NCBI GenBank assembly: GCA_020638155.1
Contig: JACKJB010000003.1
Coordinates: forward strand, 1-64,000
DNA: 64,000 nucleotides
Reading direction: 5' to 3'
From: Rhodospirillales bacterium
GTDB lineage: Bacteria; Pseudomonadota; Alphaproteobacteria; Micavibrionales; Micavibrionaceae
The translations under genes were made by a program, and so were the position numbers. Below are positions 22,743-32,837 of the stretch, piece by piece; position 1 is the stretch's first letter, and each line of letters begins with the position of its first letter. A model generated the notes under the pieces. That model was not told the DNA's origin. It searched no databases and saw only the letters and a program-made list of their open reading frames with translations.

Positions 22743-24308
22743 TCACCTCGGCTTAAAGGAAGGCTTGTTCTCTGGGCGGCTCCCGGCTTTCTCATAAAGA
22801 ACATCAAGCAGCTCAACCATGGCGTAGGTATCCTGGGCGCAATAATCCTCAAGATCCTTCCATAGTTTTTGAAGAGCCTGCGGGTCGGTTGTGTCTTCCA
22901 GCACGAATGACAGATATTCCTGCAAAGCCTGCTCGCCGTTACCGATCTCCATATTGTCATAGGAAAGGCCCGTGTAAGTCGGCAGGACACTTTTCAGTGA
23001 CATCGAACCGTTTTGTTTCGGGTCGTAAATCATGTGCTGTTTGAACGGTTCAAAAATATCGACCATGCGCTCGTTAATCGCACGCAGCGCTTCGGCATAT
23101 TCGGGAAATTCCTGCGCCAGCTCGTTGTTCCTCGACGCTTCGAAGTCCTTGTAATAGACAATCACAGACCCTTTGTTCCCGCACTGCTTCACCAGTGTTT
23201 CTACAAAAGCCCGGCGCGGATCATCCGTACTTTTGTGCAGGAAACTGATATGCGTTAAGGGAGCGCCCTTTTCCTGCCGGATGTGCAGGGAAAACTGGAA
23301 CGGGATTTGCTGGTACGGGCCGGAGCATTCATACAGGGGAATCGCGGACTGTACGCTCTCATAATCGAGGAAATAGGCCGGGTATTCGACCTGATCCAGG
23401 AAACGGTTCAGCGCGGCTTTATCGACATGCTGCCGGCCTGTCAGGTGCGCTTCGAGTTCGATCGCCTTTATCGCATCGTCCGGCTTCATGTCTTCAGGGA
23501 TATCTTCGATCGCAAAGCTGCCTGTATGGTCATAAACCGCTTTTGCGCCTTTGGCACCGTAGACATTAAAAATCGAATAGAGCGGGATCTGAACCTCGCC
23601 CCAGCATCCCTTCGTACATTTATCAGGGCTGCATTTCTTATCTTCCAGCGGCGGTACCGGCGCATCAATGACCTGCAGAAGCTTGTCCAGGCGCGGTTTA
23701 AAATCGCCGGTCCGGTTCGATATCCCGCGGTTCACATTTTGCAGCTTAAACAGCTTTTGCGGATCGAGCGCCCCTTCACGGCGGTAATCGCGGTTAATAT
23801 GCATCAGGTAACAATTACGGATTTTGTACCCCGCCCCTTCGAAAACGTGCCGCTGGAACGTCATATCATCAAGGTGATAGGGTTTGACCCTGGTCGCACT
23901 TTTCACCTCGATCATATCCCATTCGTCGGTGCCGGGCACTTTTCGCAGGACGTCAATACTGCAATAGCTGCCGTCGGCAGGATTCACGGCAGCGGCTTCA
24001 AACAGCACATCACGCCCTGCGGCGATAAAATCCCTGGTTTGTTCTACGGCCAATTCCGGATCATCATAAGGGGCCGTTACTTCGGCACCGTTCTTAAAGT
24101 AACGATGCGCAAGAGCGCCAACCTTCCTGCCCATTTCGATACGGGCGTCACGGGAAGGGTCACTTTTCCGGGCAGCTTTTTTATTGTTATCCTGCTCTGG
24201 CGCACCGTCCAGCGCGGCTTGTGCAGCGGCACGGTAAAACCACAATGATAAAGGACATTCCAGCCCCATCAGGTACTGGGACTTCGACAGCTTTCTTTCA
24301 ATTGACAT
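22743..24308 (-). CDS. DUF2779 protein: Cas4-like Fe-S nuclease joined to DEDD exonuclease
   Basis: The 521-residue protein has two nuclease-like parts. In residues 1-240, SIDV (Asp119) and IEVKSA (Glu134, Lys136) form a PD-(D/E)XK site, and Cys18 with Cys226, Cys231 and Cys235 are placed as in the iron-sulphur cluster of Cas4/AddB nucleases. In residues 305-510, YFLDYES (Asp315, Glu317), YYKDFEASRN and YCAQDTYAM have the DEDD 3'-5' exonuclease spacing. Members of DUF2779 are often annotated only as hypothetical. A role in DNA end processing or defence is inferred. No CRISPR locus is present. The gene ends with its own terminator. Confidence 0.83.
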   Translation of the reverse strand: MSIERKLSKSQYLMGLECPLSLWFYRAAAQAALDGAPEQDNNKKAARKSDPSRDARIEMGRKVGALAHRYFKNGAEVTAPYDDPELAVEQTRDFIAAGRDVLFEAAAVNPADGSYCSIDVLRKVPGTDEWDMIEVKSATRVKPYHLDDMTFQRHVFEGAGYKIRNCYLMHINRDYRREGALDPQKLFKLQNVNRGISNRTGDFKPRLDKLLQVIDAPVPPLEDKKCSPDKCTKGCWGEVQIPLYSIFNVYGAKGAKAVYDHTGSFAIEDIPEDMKPDDAIKAIELEAHLTGRQHVDKAALNRFLDQVEYPAYFLDYESVQSAIPLYECSGPYQQIPFQFSLHIRQEKGAPLTHISFLHKSTDDPRRAFVETLVKQCGNKGSVIVYYKDFEASRNNELAQEFPEYAEALRAINERMVDIFEPFKQHMIYDPKQNGSMSLKSVLPTYTGLSYDNMEIGNGEQALQEYLSFVLEDTTDPQALQKLWKDLEDYCAQDTYAMVELLDVLYEKAGSRPENKPSFKPR

Positions 24309-24332
24309 ATACCCCCCTATTGGTGAGAGGGA

Positions 24333-25892
24333 CTATACGTCAAACTCAACACCCTGCGCAAGCGGCAATGCCGTTGAATAGTTCACGGTCTGAGTCTGGC
24401 GGCGCATATAGACTTTCCAGGAATCAGATCCGCTCTCGCGCCCGCCGCCGGTTTCCTTTTCACCGCCGAACGCCCCGCCGATTTCAGCACCGCTCGGGCC
24501 GATATTGACGTTGGCGATGCCGCAATCGCTGCCTGTCGCGGACAGGAAGGATTCGGCTTCGAGAACGTTGCTGGTGAAGATACAGGATGACAGGCCCTGC
24601 GGGACGGCATTCTGCATGGCGACCGCATCATCCATATCCTTATAGGTCAGGACATACAGGATCGGGGCGAAGGTTTCATGCTGCACAATCTCTGTCTGGG
24701 ACGGCATGGACACGATAGCGGGTGCGGCGTAGTAGCCGGCGGACAATGCGCCCTCTTCCACCCTGCGGCCGCCGGTCAGGACTTTGCCGCCCTGCGCCTG
24801 CGCTTTTTCAAGCGCATCCTGCATCATGGTAAAGGCGGCTTCGTCAATCAGCGGGCCAAGCAGCGTTTTCGACTCCAGCGGGTTGCCGATGCGGATGCTT
24901 TGGTAGGCTGTCGCAAGCTTGGATGTCAGATCTTCCGCAATGCTTTCATGCACGATCAGGCGGCGCAGCGTGGTGCAGCGTTGCCCGGCCGTACCGACGG
25001 CGGCGAACAGTACGGCGCGCACGGTCATATCGAGGTTTGCCGTAGGAGCGACGATCATCGCGTTATTCCCGCCCAGTTCCAGCAGGCAGCGCCCCAGGCG
25101 CGCGGCAACGCGCTGGTTAACGGCTTTGCCCATGGCGGTGCTGCCTGTCGCACTAATCAGCGGCAGATTGGGGTGATCGACCAGCGCCTGCCCGACATCG
25201 CGGCCGCCAATGAGAACCTGGTTCAGCCCATCAGGGATCGGATGCCCGGCGTCGCGGAAACGCGCCACCGCTTTTTCAAAAATATTCTGGCAGGCGAGCG
25301 CCGTCAGCGGGGTTTTCTCCGATGGTTTCCAAATAACCGGATCACCGCAGACAAATGCCAGCGCCGCATTCCAGGCCCATACAGCCACCGGAAAGTTAAA
25401 TGCGGTCACAACACCGATCGCCCCCAGCGGGTGCCACATTTCACGCATATGGTGACCGGGCCGTTCGGACGCGATCGTCAGGCCGTAAAGCTGACGGGAC
25501 AGCCCCACGGCGAAATCGCAGATATCAATCATTTCCTGAACTTCGCCCAGACCTTCGGACAGGATCTTGCCGTTTTCCAGCGTCACCAGACGGCCCAGAT
25601 CATCCTTGGCCGCGCGCAGCTCTTCGCCCAGCAGGCGGACAAACTCACCGCGCACGGGTGCAGGCACGGCGCGCCATGATTTAAACGCATTCTGCGCTTT
25701 GGCAACTATCGGTTCGACATCGCTTAGTTTGTGCTGCGTCACGGATGCGAGCTTTTCGCCGTTGATCGGGGAATGAACATCGAGATCGCCCCCGTCAATC
25801 ATCTTCCCGGTTACCCCCAAAGCCCCTAAAATATCCTGCGCGTTGCTCATGGCTGCGTTTCCTTTTGTTTCGACGGCTAGATTTGAAGACAT
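24333..25892 (-). CDS. amaB: Aldehyde dehydrogenase, ALDH7 type (aminoadipate-semialdehyde dehydrogenase)
   Basis: Family ALDH7 oxidises alpha-aminoadipic semialdehyde (piperideine-6-carboxylate) in lysine breakdown. Visible are the FNFPVAVWAWNAALAFVCGD cofactor region, the GSTAMGKAV loop, catalytic Glu in LLELGGNNAM, catalytic Cys in GTAGQRCTTLRR, and the ALDH7-specific end GGGRESGSDSWKVYMRRQT. ATG 25892 and ATG 25850 (MSNAQDIL) have ribosome sites of equal quality, and the shorter form fits the usual length of about 505. Lysine partners are not adjacent, so substrate assignment rests on the subfamily. Confidence 0.87.
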   Translation of the reverse strand: MSSNLAVETKGNAAMSNAQDILGALGVTGKMIDGGDLDVHSPINGEKLASVTQHKLSDVEPIVAKAQNAFKSWRAVPAPVRGEFVRLLGEELRAAKDDLGRLVTLENGKILSEGLGEVQEMIDICDFAVGLSRQLYGLTIASERPGHHMREMWHPLGAIGVVTAFNFPVAVWAWNAALAFVCGDPVIWKPSEKTPLTALACQNIFEKAVARFRDAGHPIPDGLNQVLIGGRDVGQALVDHPNLPLISATGSTAMGKAVNQRVAARLGRCLLELGGNNAMIVAPTANLDMTVRAVLFAAVGTAGQRCTTLRRLIVHESIAEDLTSKLATAYQSIRIGNPLESKTLLGPLIDEAAFTMMQDALEKAQAQGGKVLTGGRRVEEGALSAGYYAAPAIVSMPSQTEIVQHETFAPILYVLTYKDMDDAVAMQNAVPQGLSSCIFTSNVLEAESFLSATGSDCGIANVNIGPSGAEIGGAFGGEKETGGGRESGSDSWKVYMRRQTQTVNYSTALPLAQGVEFDV

Positions 25893-25973
25893 GATCGTAC
25901 GTCCTTTCCCTGTGATCCTTTTATTTATATAACCCTCAGGGAGTCATACACAATCCGGGGGGAAAGCTAAAGC

Positions 25974-27617
25974 CTAATTGTTTTTGATCTTTTTCAGGCG
26001 GGTGGATCGTAGCTGGCCGGCTTCTTCGAGAATCGGGTAAGCAACGGACGCCATATAGCTGTTGATCCGGCGGTAATCGCGCAGGATATCAAGGTGCAGG
26101 CTGCTGGTGGCGATTGTTTCCGGAACGCCTTCGCGGATACGAGCCATATGCGCGGTCGCGGCCTTCTGTTCTTTCAAGCGGAAATCCTCTTTGCCTTCCA
26201 GCAGGCGGCGGGCCAGCAGCGAGTCGCCCGACACAAAGACGCTCTGCGCCACGCGGACCGTTTCCAGCACGAAGGCATGGATTTCCTTGATCTCATCCCA
26301 TCCTTCTTTGGAAAAGCGGTTACGATCCTTGATCTTCTTCTTGGCCATTTCCATCAGGCTTTTGTCGATCGTATCTCCGGCATTTTCGATATTCGACGCA
26401 AAGGCGAGAATAGTAAAATACTGGTAGGCTTCTTCGGGATCGAGCGATTCCTGCGTGATCTTGGCCATGTACATTTTCACGGCCTGATACAGCGAGTCGA
26501 TCACATCATCGTTTTTCTTGATTTCCCGCACCAACGCTTCGTCATTATCGCGCAAGGCAACGATGGTCTTTTCCAGCATCGATTGCAGGGCATCAGCCAT
26601 GCGCAGCGTTTCACGGATCGCCGCAGACAGCGCGATAGACGGCGTACCCAGCTCTTTTTCGTCCAGGTAACGGGCATGCCCCGGATCGTCCTCATCTTTT
26701 TCCCGCGGCATAAAACGTTCACATCCTTTGGCCAACAAACCTGTAAAAGGAAGGAATGCCACAGCTATGGCAATATTAAACGCAATATGGAAGTCCACCA
26801 GCAAGCGCTCCGGCGTACTGCCAAAGGTCAGCATTTCTTCGTGAATGATATGAATGAACGGCAGCACAACGAGAATACCGCTCAGGCGCATAACCACGTT
26901 GCCCACAGGTACGCGAGCAGCTTCGCGGCTGTCTTTCAGGGTAGCGAGGACCGGGACGATCGCCCCGCCAAGATTTGCGCCCAGCACCATCACAAGCCCG
27001 ACATCAGGCGGCAAAATTCCGCTCATGACCAAGGAGGTCAGCAGCAGAACAATCGCCAGCGAGGAGTGCGCCAGCCATGTCAGCAGCGCAACAATCGCCA
27101 GCGCCATAATCGGGTCTTTGTCCAGTGATTGCAGGATAATCGCCAGAACCTCGGATTCTTTAAGCGGCTCCGCCGACTGGCGGATCAGGCTTAAGGAAAA
27201 CAACATCAGCGCCAGCCCCATCAGCAGCTTGCCGATATGTTCCAGCCTGCCGCGCTTTTTGTTCGCGGCAAACAGGAAGTAGCCGACGATAATCAGCATC
27301 GGCGCAAGCCAGCGCAAATCATAGGACAGGATCTGCGCGACAACCGCGGTCCCGACATCCGCACCGAGCATCACGGCAAGCCCGGCAGAGAGCGTCATAA
27401 TCCCCTGCCCGCAGAACGCGGCAATAATAAAGGCGGTCGCCGTCGAACTTTGCAGCAGGGCCGTCACCCCGATCCCAGTAAGAAAAGCCGTGATCCGATT
27501 ACTGGTACTTTTCGACACAATGGTATGCAGGTCGGCCCCAAAGGCACGCGTCATCCCGTTGCGCACAGCCCGCAGGCCCCACAACAGGAAGCAGACGCCT
27601 CCAAGGATGTTCAGCAA
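25974..27617 (-). CDS. Na+/phosphate cotransporter (NptA-like) with PhoU-like C-terminus
   Basis: The N-terminal 310 residues are the Na/Pi cotransporter membrane domain with the repeated QSST motif (LLQSSTATAF and WLAHSSLAIVLLLTS). Residues about 340-530 form PhoU-like helices (ETLRMADALQSMLEKTI). The transporter imports or exports phosphate with sodium. The coordinate given uses TTG 27617, which lacks a clear ribosome site. An ATT at 27635, in frame six codons earlier and preceded by AAAGGA at 8 bases, yields (M)TPTLILLNILGG, closer to how homologues begin. Confidence 0.88.
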   Translation of the reverse strand: MLNILGGVCFLLWGLRAVRNGMTRAFGADLHTIVSKSTSNRITAFLTGIGVTALLQSSTATAFIIAAFCGQGIMTLSAGLAVMLGADVGTAVVAQILSYDLRWLAPMLIIVGYFLFAANKKRGRLEHIGKLLMGLALMLFSLSLIRQSAEPLKESEVLAIILQSLDKDPIMALAIVALLTWLAHSSLAIVLLLTSLVMSGILPPDVGLVMVLGANLGGAIVPVLATLKDSREAARVPVGNVVMRLSGILVVLPFIHIIHEEMLTFGSTPERLLVDFHIAFNIAIAVAFLPFTGLLAKGCERFMPREKDEDDPGHARYLDEKELGTPSIALSAAIRETLRMADALQSMLEKTIVALRDNDEALVREIKKNDDVIDSLYQAVKMYMAKITQESLDPEEAYQYFTILAFASNIENAGDTIDKSLMEMAKKKIKDRNRFSKEGWDEIKEIHAFVLETVRVAQSVFVSGDSLLARRLLEGKEDFRLKEQKAATAHMARIREGVPETIATSSLHLDILRDYRRINSYMASVAYPILEEAGQLRSTRLKKIKNN

Positions 27618-27701
27618 TATCAGTGTCGGTGTAATGGTCCCGTTCCTTTACGAAACTTGTTGTTTTTCAATTTGTTATGCAGTGATGCGCAAAAAGTAAT
27701 A

Positions 27702-28253
27702 TTAGAACCCTGCGCCGGGCCGGGCAAGATATTCTTCTTCAGCTTGTGTATTTTCACGCCCTAAAACCTTGTTACGGTGCGGGAAACGGCCAAATTCCTC
27801 AATCACAGCCAGATGCCGCAGCGCATATTCATGCCCCAAAGGGTCGTCTTTTTTCATGGAATCGAACAAGGCCACAGCCTTTTTTTGGTGTTCTAAGTCC
27901 TCGCTATGCTCGAAGGGCAGGTAAATAAAGCGGCGTTTGACGGGCGGCATGACCTGGTCAAACCCTTTGGCAAGGGCATGAGAGGCCACAAGCCGCGCTT
28001 TGTCATCGGTGGCAAACGCATCGGCGCTGTTACGGAACATGTTGCGCGGAAACTGGTCCAGAACGATGCACAGGGCAAGGCAGCCCGCCGCCTCTTTTTG
28101 CCATGTATCACACAGCCCGTCCCGGGCCATTTCATAGGTCACAAGGAAACGGTCCCGAATCATCTGATCGAAATCATCATTCTTCTGGAACCATTGTTGG
28201 GGCTGGGTTTCTTCGAACCAAAAATGGAGGATTTCCTGTCTGGTATCACGCAT
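27702..28253 (-). CDS. DUF924 family protein
   Basis: The 183-residue soluble protein has the family landmarks: EILHFWFEE near the start, a middle block CIVLDQFPRNMFR, FIYLPFEHSEDLEHQ, and the closing FGRFPHRNKVLGR. The fold is a TPR-like helical bundle of unknown function. It is complete in length. It lies upstream of the Na/Pi transporter with a 66-base gap on its far side. Confidence 0.92.
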   Translation of the reverse strand: MRDTRQEILHFWFEETQPQQWFQKNDDFDQMIRDRFLVTYEMARDGLCDTWQKEAAGCLALCIVLDQFPRNMFRNSADAFATDDKARLVASHALAKGFDQVMPPVKRRFIYLPFEHSEDLEHQKKAVALFDSMKKDDPLGHEYALRHLAVIEEFGRFPHRNKVLGRENTQAEEEYLARPGAGF

Positions 28254-28314
28254 GGATCAAACAATAGGCTTTAGCGCGGTGAAGTCAATGATAGGGCCTA
28301 CACTGGCGAACAGT

Positions 28315-28611
28315 TTACTTCTTGTTGTCACCTTGAGGATCTCCGGCCTGCAAGGTTTCAAGGATCTTTGAGAGATTTTTTTCGGCTTTGACCGCCATAC
28401 GGGAGACAACAAACGCGGGAAGGAACGGCAGAAGCAGGATCAAAACCAGCTTGGGATTATGCAGCGCCGCCATGATGTGGCCGTCAACATGCTTAAAGTA
28501 GAGAGCCAGAAAAACGACCAGGCCGCCAATGGCAAACGCCAGCGCGATCGCGCGGTAAATCTTGGCGCGCAGCAGGAATTCTCTTGCTTTTAAGCGGGTC
28601 TGTTCGTCCAC
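28315..28611 (-). CDS. Small two-span membrane protein, 98 aa
   Basis: The start is GTG at 28611 with AGGGGAGCAGGG just before it. Two hydrophobic segments (residues about 20-38 and 54-72) are flanked by charged ends (MDEQTRLKAREFLLRAKIYR; KAEKNLSKILETLQ). It follows the bc1 operon by 33 bases on the same strand and may be the last gene of that transcript. I do not recognise the family. Confidence 0.72.
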   Translation of the reverse strand: MDEQTRLKAREFLLRAKIYRAIALAFAIGGLVVFLALYFKHVDGHIMAALHNPKLVLILLLPFLPAFVVSRMAVKAEKNLSKILETLQAGDPQGDNKK

Positions 28612-28644
28612 CCTGCTCCCCTGGCTTCGTGGATTGGGCGCTGT

Positions 28645-29406
28645 TTAGTGTGCGTTCGCCCAGATTTTTTTCTTGGTCGCATACATGACACCGGCAAATA
28701 CCAGCAGGAACAGCAGCGCTTTAAAACCTGTGCGCTTGCGACTTTCCAGTGTTGGCTCGGAAGCCCAGGACAGGAAGTGCGCCACGTCAGAGGCATATTG
28801 TGCAACCGTTTCCGGCGAGCCGTCTTCGTAAGACACCATGCCGTCAGAAAGCGGCGGCGCCATAGCGATCACGTGCCCCGGCATATAGCGGTTCCAGTAC
28901 TGCCCCGGCAGAAGCTCTGCGTCAACAGGCGGCTCTTCATAACCTGTCATGACACCAAAAATATAGTTGGCGCCGCCATGGCGCGCTTTGGCAAGCAGCG
29001 ACATATCCGGCGGGAACGCACCGTTATTGGCATAGACAGCGGCTTCCTTGTTCGGGAACGGGTTAACCATGTGATCGCTCGGGCGGGCCGGGCGTTCAAA
29101 CATATCGCCTTCGTCGTTCGGACCGTCGGTGACGGTAAAGCCTGCGGCAATGGCCTTGACTTCCGCTTCGCTGTAGCCCAGAGCGGTCAGGTTGCGGTAG
29201 TACACACGGTCCATGGAATGGCAGGCCGCGCAGACTTGCGAGTAAACCTTGTACCCGCGCTGCAGAGCGGCCTTATCATAAGACCCGAACATGCCCTGAA
29301 AAGACCAGTGCAGGTGCGGCGGGTGTTCGCCTTCGGCCGCTTTTGCCGGGCTCGCAGCGCCGATCGCGATAACAAAACAGAACAGGATAGGAATAAGTCT
29401 CAACAT
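28645..29406 (-). CDS. petC: Cytochrome c1 of the bc1 complex
   Basis: The haem-binding motif CAACH near residue 37 follows a signal peptide (LIPILFCFVIAIGAASPAKA). The axial Met lies in MPGHVIAMAPPL, and a C-terminal membrane anchor (ALLFLLVFAGVMYATKKK) completes the protein. It accepts electrons from the Rieske protein and passes them to cytochrome c. Its ATG overlaps the petB stop by 1 base (TAATG), so translation is coupled. Length 253 aa is normal for the stand-alone form, unlike the petBC fusion of some rhizobia. Confidence 0.95.
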   Translation of the reverse strand: MLRLIPILFCFVIAIGAASPAKAAEGEHPPHLHWSFQGMFGSYDKAALQRGYKVYSQVCAACHSMDRVYYRNLTALGYSEAEVKAIAAGFTVTDGPNDEGDMFERPARPSDHMVNPFPNKEAAVYANNGAFPPDMSLLAKARHGGANYIFGVMTGYEEPPVDAELLPGQYWNRYMPGHVIAMAPPLSDGMVSYEDGSPETVAQYASDVAHFLSWASEPTLESRKRTGFKALLFLLVFAGVMYATKKKIWANAH

Positions 29407-30719
29407 TACGCGGCAGCCTCCGGGCTCGGTTTTGCTTTGTGTTTGTTCAGAACGGCCTCGCTGATGCTGCTTGGCAGCGGCAAAGCTTTTTCAGTCCGTG
29501 ACAGCCACGGCAGGATCACGATGAAATACGCAAAGTAATACGCTGTGCACAGCTGGCCCAGATAAAGCAGTTTGATTGAGCCGAACAACATCGCATCCGC
29601 AGGTTCCATCCCGACATATCCAAGAATAAGGAAATCAACGACGAGCAAGAGCAGGAACAACTTATATTGCGGACGGAACCGGGCGCTTTTTACCGGATGA
29701 GTATCCAGCCAGGGCATAATGAACAGCATCGCCACAGCGCCAAACATCGCGATCACACCACCAAGCTTGGCGGGAATGAATACGATTTCAGTAAACGGAA
29801 TGCCGATGTCAAACGTAATCGCCCGCAGGATCGCGTAAAACGGCAGGAAGTACCATTCCGGAACGATATGCGGCGGTGTCTGCATCGGGTTGAATTCCAC
29901 GAAGTGGTCCGGGTGCGCAAACATGTTCGGCGCATAAAAGCTGACCAGCAGATACAAAATCAGGAAAATACTCAGCCCGAACGTATCTTTCGCCGTGTAA
30001 TACGGGTGGAACGGCAGCGTATCCTGTTTGCCTTTCGGTTCGATCCCCAGCGGGTTGTTCGAGCCCGTGATGTGCAGCGCCCATACGTGCAGGAACACAA
30101 CAGCAAAGATCACGAACGGCAGCAGGTAATGCAGTGCGAAGAAGCGGTTCAGCGTCGGGTTATCAACCGAGAACCCGCCCCACAGAAGCTCAACCAGCGG
30201 CCCGCCGATCAAAGGGATCGCGGAGAACAGGTTGGTAATAACCGTCGCAGCCCAGCCGCCCATCTGGCTCCAGGGCAGCGTATAGCCCATAAAGGCCGTT
30301 GCCATCATCAACAGGAAGATCAGTACACCGAAAATCCACAGCAGTTCGCGCGGTTTTTTGTAAGATCCGTAATACATGCCGCGGAAAATATGGATATACA
30401 CCGCGATAAAGAAGAAAGATGCGCCGTTCATGTGCAGATAGCGGATCATCCAGCCCCAGTTCACATCGCGCATAATACGCTCGACACTACCGAAAGCGTG
30501 ATCGGCATGCGGGGTGTAATGCATCGCCAGGACAATCCCGGTCACAAGCATCAGGACCAGCATAACCATCGCAATCGCGCCAAAATTCCAGAAATAGTTA
30601 AAGTTCCGGGGCGTCGGGAATACACCGTATTCCTTGTTCATCAGGGTAAAAACCGGGAGACGTTCGTCAATCCAGTTTACGACGGGGTTTTTGAATGAGG
30701 CGCGTTCACCGCTGGCCAT
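29406..30719 (-). CDS. petB: Cytochrome b of the bc1 complex
   Basis: The 437-residue integral protein contains the four haem-ligating histidines in two helices (HYTPHADHAF region and FALHYLLPFVIFAVVFLHVWALH), the Qo-site motif PEWYFLPFYAILR, and eight membrane spans. It carries quinol oxidation and proton translocation. The gene lies between the Rieske gene (17-base gap) and petC (1-base overlap). Confidence 0.96.
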   Translation of the reverse strand: MASGERASFKNPVVNWIDERLPVFTLMNKEYGVFPTPRNFNYFWNFGAIAMVMLVLMLVTGIVLAMHYTPHADHAFGSVERIMRDVNWGWMIRYLHMNGASFFFIAVYIHIFRGMYYGSYKKPRELLWIFGVLIFLLMMATAFMGYTLPWSQMGGWAATVITNLFSAIPLIGGPLVELLWGGFSVDNPTLNRFFALHYLLPFVIFAVVFLHVWALHITGSNNPLGIEPKGKQDTLPFHPYYTAKDTFGLSIFLILYLLVSFYAPNMFAHPDHFVEFNPMQTPPHIVPEWYFLPFYAILRAITFDIGIPFTEIVFIPAKLGGVIAMFGAVAMLFIMPWLDTHPVKSARFRPQYKLFLLLLVVDFLILGYVGMEPADAMLFGSIKLLYLGQLCTAYYFAYFIVILPWLSRTEKALPLPSSISEAVLNKHKAKPSPEAAA

Positions 30720-30736
30720 GGTCGTACTCTCCTGCT

Positions 30737-31285
30737 TTATCCGATTAACAACGTGGTGTCGTTGGTGAATTTATAGGGCGGAACCTTCAGGTTCTTCGGT
30801 GCCGGGCCTTTGCGAATCCGGCCAGCCGTATCATAGTGCGAGCCGTGGCACGGGCAGAACCAGCCGCCGAAATCGCCTTTAGGCTGGGTTGTCTTCTGCC
30901 CCAGCGGTACACAGCCAAGGTGCGTACAAATCCCGACCATGACCAGCCATTCCGGCTTTTCGACCCGGTCTTCGTCTGTTTGCTTATCCCGCAGGGTTGC
31001 AACATCAACGCTGCGCGCCTCTTCGATTTCTTCGGCTGTCCGGTGACGGATGAAAACAGGCTTTCCCTGCCATACGACCGTAATCGCCTGTCCCGGCTCA
31101 ATCGGGGCGATATTCACCTCGACCGTCGCCAGAGCAAGCGTATCCGCCGCCGGGTTCAGTGAGTCGATAAACGGCCAGGCGAAACATCCCGCCCCCACAG
31201 CGCCAAAAGCGCCGGCCGTTAAGTAAAGGAAATCACGGCGGGTTTCGCCATCTTCTGTTTTTGAATTTGTCGTTTGCGCACTCAT
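30737..31285 (-). CDS. petA: Rieske iron-sulphur subunit of the bc1 complex
   Basis: The [2Fe-2S] cluster ligands are in [10 protein letters not shown] and CPCHGSHYD, which also hold the disulphide cysteines. The N-terminus carries a Tat-type signal-anchor: [20 protein letters not shown]. Length 182 aa is typical. It is the first gene of the minus-strand bc1 operon, whose promoter lies in the 130-base gap shared with trmL. Confidence 0.96.
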   Translation of the reverse strand: MSAQTTNSKTEDGETRRDFLYLTAGAFGAVGAGCFAWPFIDSLNPAADTLALATVEVNIAPIEPGQAITVVWQGKPVFIRHRTAEEIEEARSVDVATLRDKQTDEDRVEKPEWLVMVGICTHLGCVPLGQKTTQPKGDFGGWFCPCHGSHYDTAGRIRKGPAPKNLKVPPYKFTNDTTLLIG

Positions 31286-31429
31286 GCCACTGACCTTAAA
31301 GAATTAGAAAGAATGCATATTTACCCATTCGTTTAGGCAAATACCCGTTATTTATAGCCGATGCAAGTCCTATGATCCATCCCTTTAAATTTTTCTACAT
31401 TCAAGTGCCGAAATATGATTAAGTGCCGC

Positions 31430-31885
31430 ATGCTCAGAATCGCACTTTACCAGCCGGACATCCCCCAGAATACGGGCGCAACCATGAGGCTTTGCGCGTG
31501 TCTCGGGATGGGTCTGGATATTATCGAGCCTTGCGGGTTCGTTCTCGATGATAAAAAAATCCGCCGCAGCGGAATGGATTACATAAACAGCCTTGCGCTC
31601 GCGCGCCATACATCGTGGCGGCATTTTCTTGATCTGCATCAAGGAAAACAGCGTCTTGTGCTGCTGACGACGAAGGCAGAAGAATCTTTTACAGATTTCG
31701 AGTTTCGCCCTGACGATATTCTGCTCGCCGGGCGCGAGAGCGCGGGGGTCCCGGATGACGTTCACAACGCGGCGGATGCCCGTATCCTGATCCCGATGCC
31801 GGGGGGCGGACGATCACTTAATGTTGTAAATTCGCTTGCCATGGTTGCCGGAGAAGCGCTAAGGCAGACAGGAGGATTTAAATGA
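31430..31885 (+). CDS. trmL: tRNA (cytidine/uridine-34 2'-O)-methyltransferase
   Basis: A minimal SPOUT enzyme methylating the wobble ribose of tRNA(Leu). It opens [20 protein letters not shown] and carries the knot motifs [13 protein letters not shown] and [21 protein letters not shown] 31430 matches the family start. An ATG 5 codons earlier is also in frame, and neither has a strong ribosome site. The stop overlaps the hemF start (ATGA), and the two form an operon divergent from petABC. Confidence 0.93.
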   Translation: MLRIALYQPDIPQNTGATMRLCACLGMGLDIIEPCGFVLDDKKIRRSGMDYINSLALARHTSWRHFLDLHQGKQRLVLLTTKAEESFTDFEFRPDDILLAGRESAGVPDDVHNAADARILIPMPGGGRSLNVVNSLAMVAGEALRQTGGFK

Positions 31886-32763
31886 TGAACACAGCACACG
31901 CCGAAACAACGGACCTGGAAGACCGGCACAAGACAAACGCCGCTGCCTGGTTCAGGACGCTGCGCGATGATATCTGCAGCGCGTTTGAGCAATTGGAAGA
32001 CGCGCTGACCGAAGGGCCGCACAAGGACCTTGCGCCGGGCCGGTTCGAGCGCAAGCCATGGGACCGCGCGGAAGGCGGCGGCGGCGAGATATCGATCATG
32101 CGCGGGCGCGTGTTTGAAAAAGTCGGCGTTAATATTTCCACCGTACACGGAACATTTTCCGAAGAGTTTCGCGAGAAAATCCCCGGCGCAGCGGACAGTG
32201 ACGGCGCTTTCTGGGCTTCGGGGATTTCACTGGTGGCGCATATGCAATCCCCCCTCGTCCCGGCAATCCATATGAATACGCGGATGATCGTCACGTCGAA
32301 AAGCTGGTTTGGCGGCGGCACCGACCTAACGCCGATGATCCCGGATGACCGGGATACGGCTGACTTTCATAGTGCCCTGAAAGCATGCTGCGATCGTCAC
32401 AACCCGGCTTATTACCCCGAATACAAAGACTGGTGCGACCGTTACTTTTACCTGCCGCACCGCGATGAACCGCGCGGGGTTGGCGGAATATTTTATGATT
32501 ATCTTGATAGCGGGGACTGGAACGCCGATTTCACGTTCACGCAGGATGTCGGCAAGACATTCCTTGCGATCTACCCGCAACTTGTCGCCCGGCATATGCA
32601 CGATCCCTGGACAGCGGCGCAGCGTGAGCAGCAGCTGATTAAGCGCGGGCGTTATGTGGAGTTTAACCTGCTTTATGACCGCGGCACGCAATTCGGCCTG
32701 AAAACCGGGGGGAACACCGAAGCGATTCTCATGTCGATGCCGCCGGAAGTGAAATGGCCCTAA
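31882..32763 (+). CDS. hemF: Oxygen-dependent coproporphyrinogen III oxidase
   Basis: HemF converts coproporphyrinogen III to protoporphyrinogen IX with oxygen. Family blocks are [53 protein letters not shown], and the ending [26 protein letters not shown] lies 6 bases before the first of two adjacent ATG codons. The 293-residue length is standard. Pairing with the bc1 complex across a divergent promoter ties haem supply to respiration. Confidence 0.96.
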   Translation: MMNTAHAETTDLEDRHKTNAAAWFRTLRDDICSAFEQLEDALTEGPHKDLAPGRFERKPWDRAEGGGGEISIMRGRVFEKVGVNISTVHGTFSEEFREKIPGAADSDGAFWASGISLVAHMQSPLVPAIHMNTRMIVTSKSWFGGGTDLTPMIPDDRDTADFHSALKACCDRHNPAYYPEYKDWCDRYFYLPHRDEPRGVGGIFYDYLDSGDWNADFTFTQDVGKTFLAIYPQLVARHMHDPWTAAQREQQLIKRGRYVEFNLLYDRGTQFGLKTGGNTEAILMSMPPEVKWP

Positions 32764-32837
32764 CGCGCCCTAACCCGCTCTGAGTCTAAGAAATCCGCCA
32801 AAAATTAACAACTTCTTAACCGTTTTTGGTGCACAAT

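Noticed and set aside
26094..27128. Plus-strand frame of 344 codons over the Na/Pi transporter
   Set aside because: It is antisense to a clear membrane transporter with QSST motifs and lacks a ribosome site.
29667..30698. Plus-strand frame of 343 codons over petB
   Set aside because: It is antisense to cytochrome b, whose haem histidines and PEWY motif are certain.
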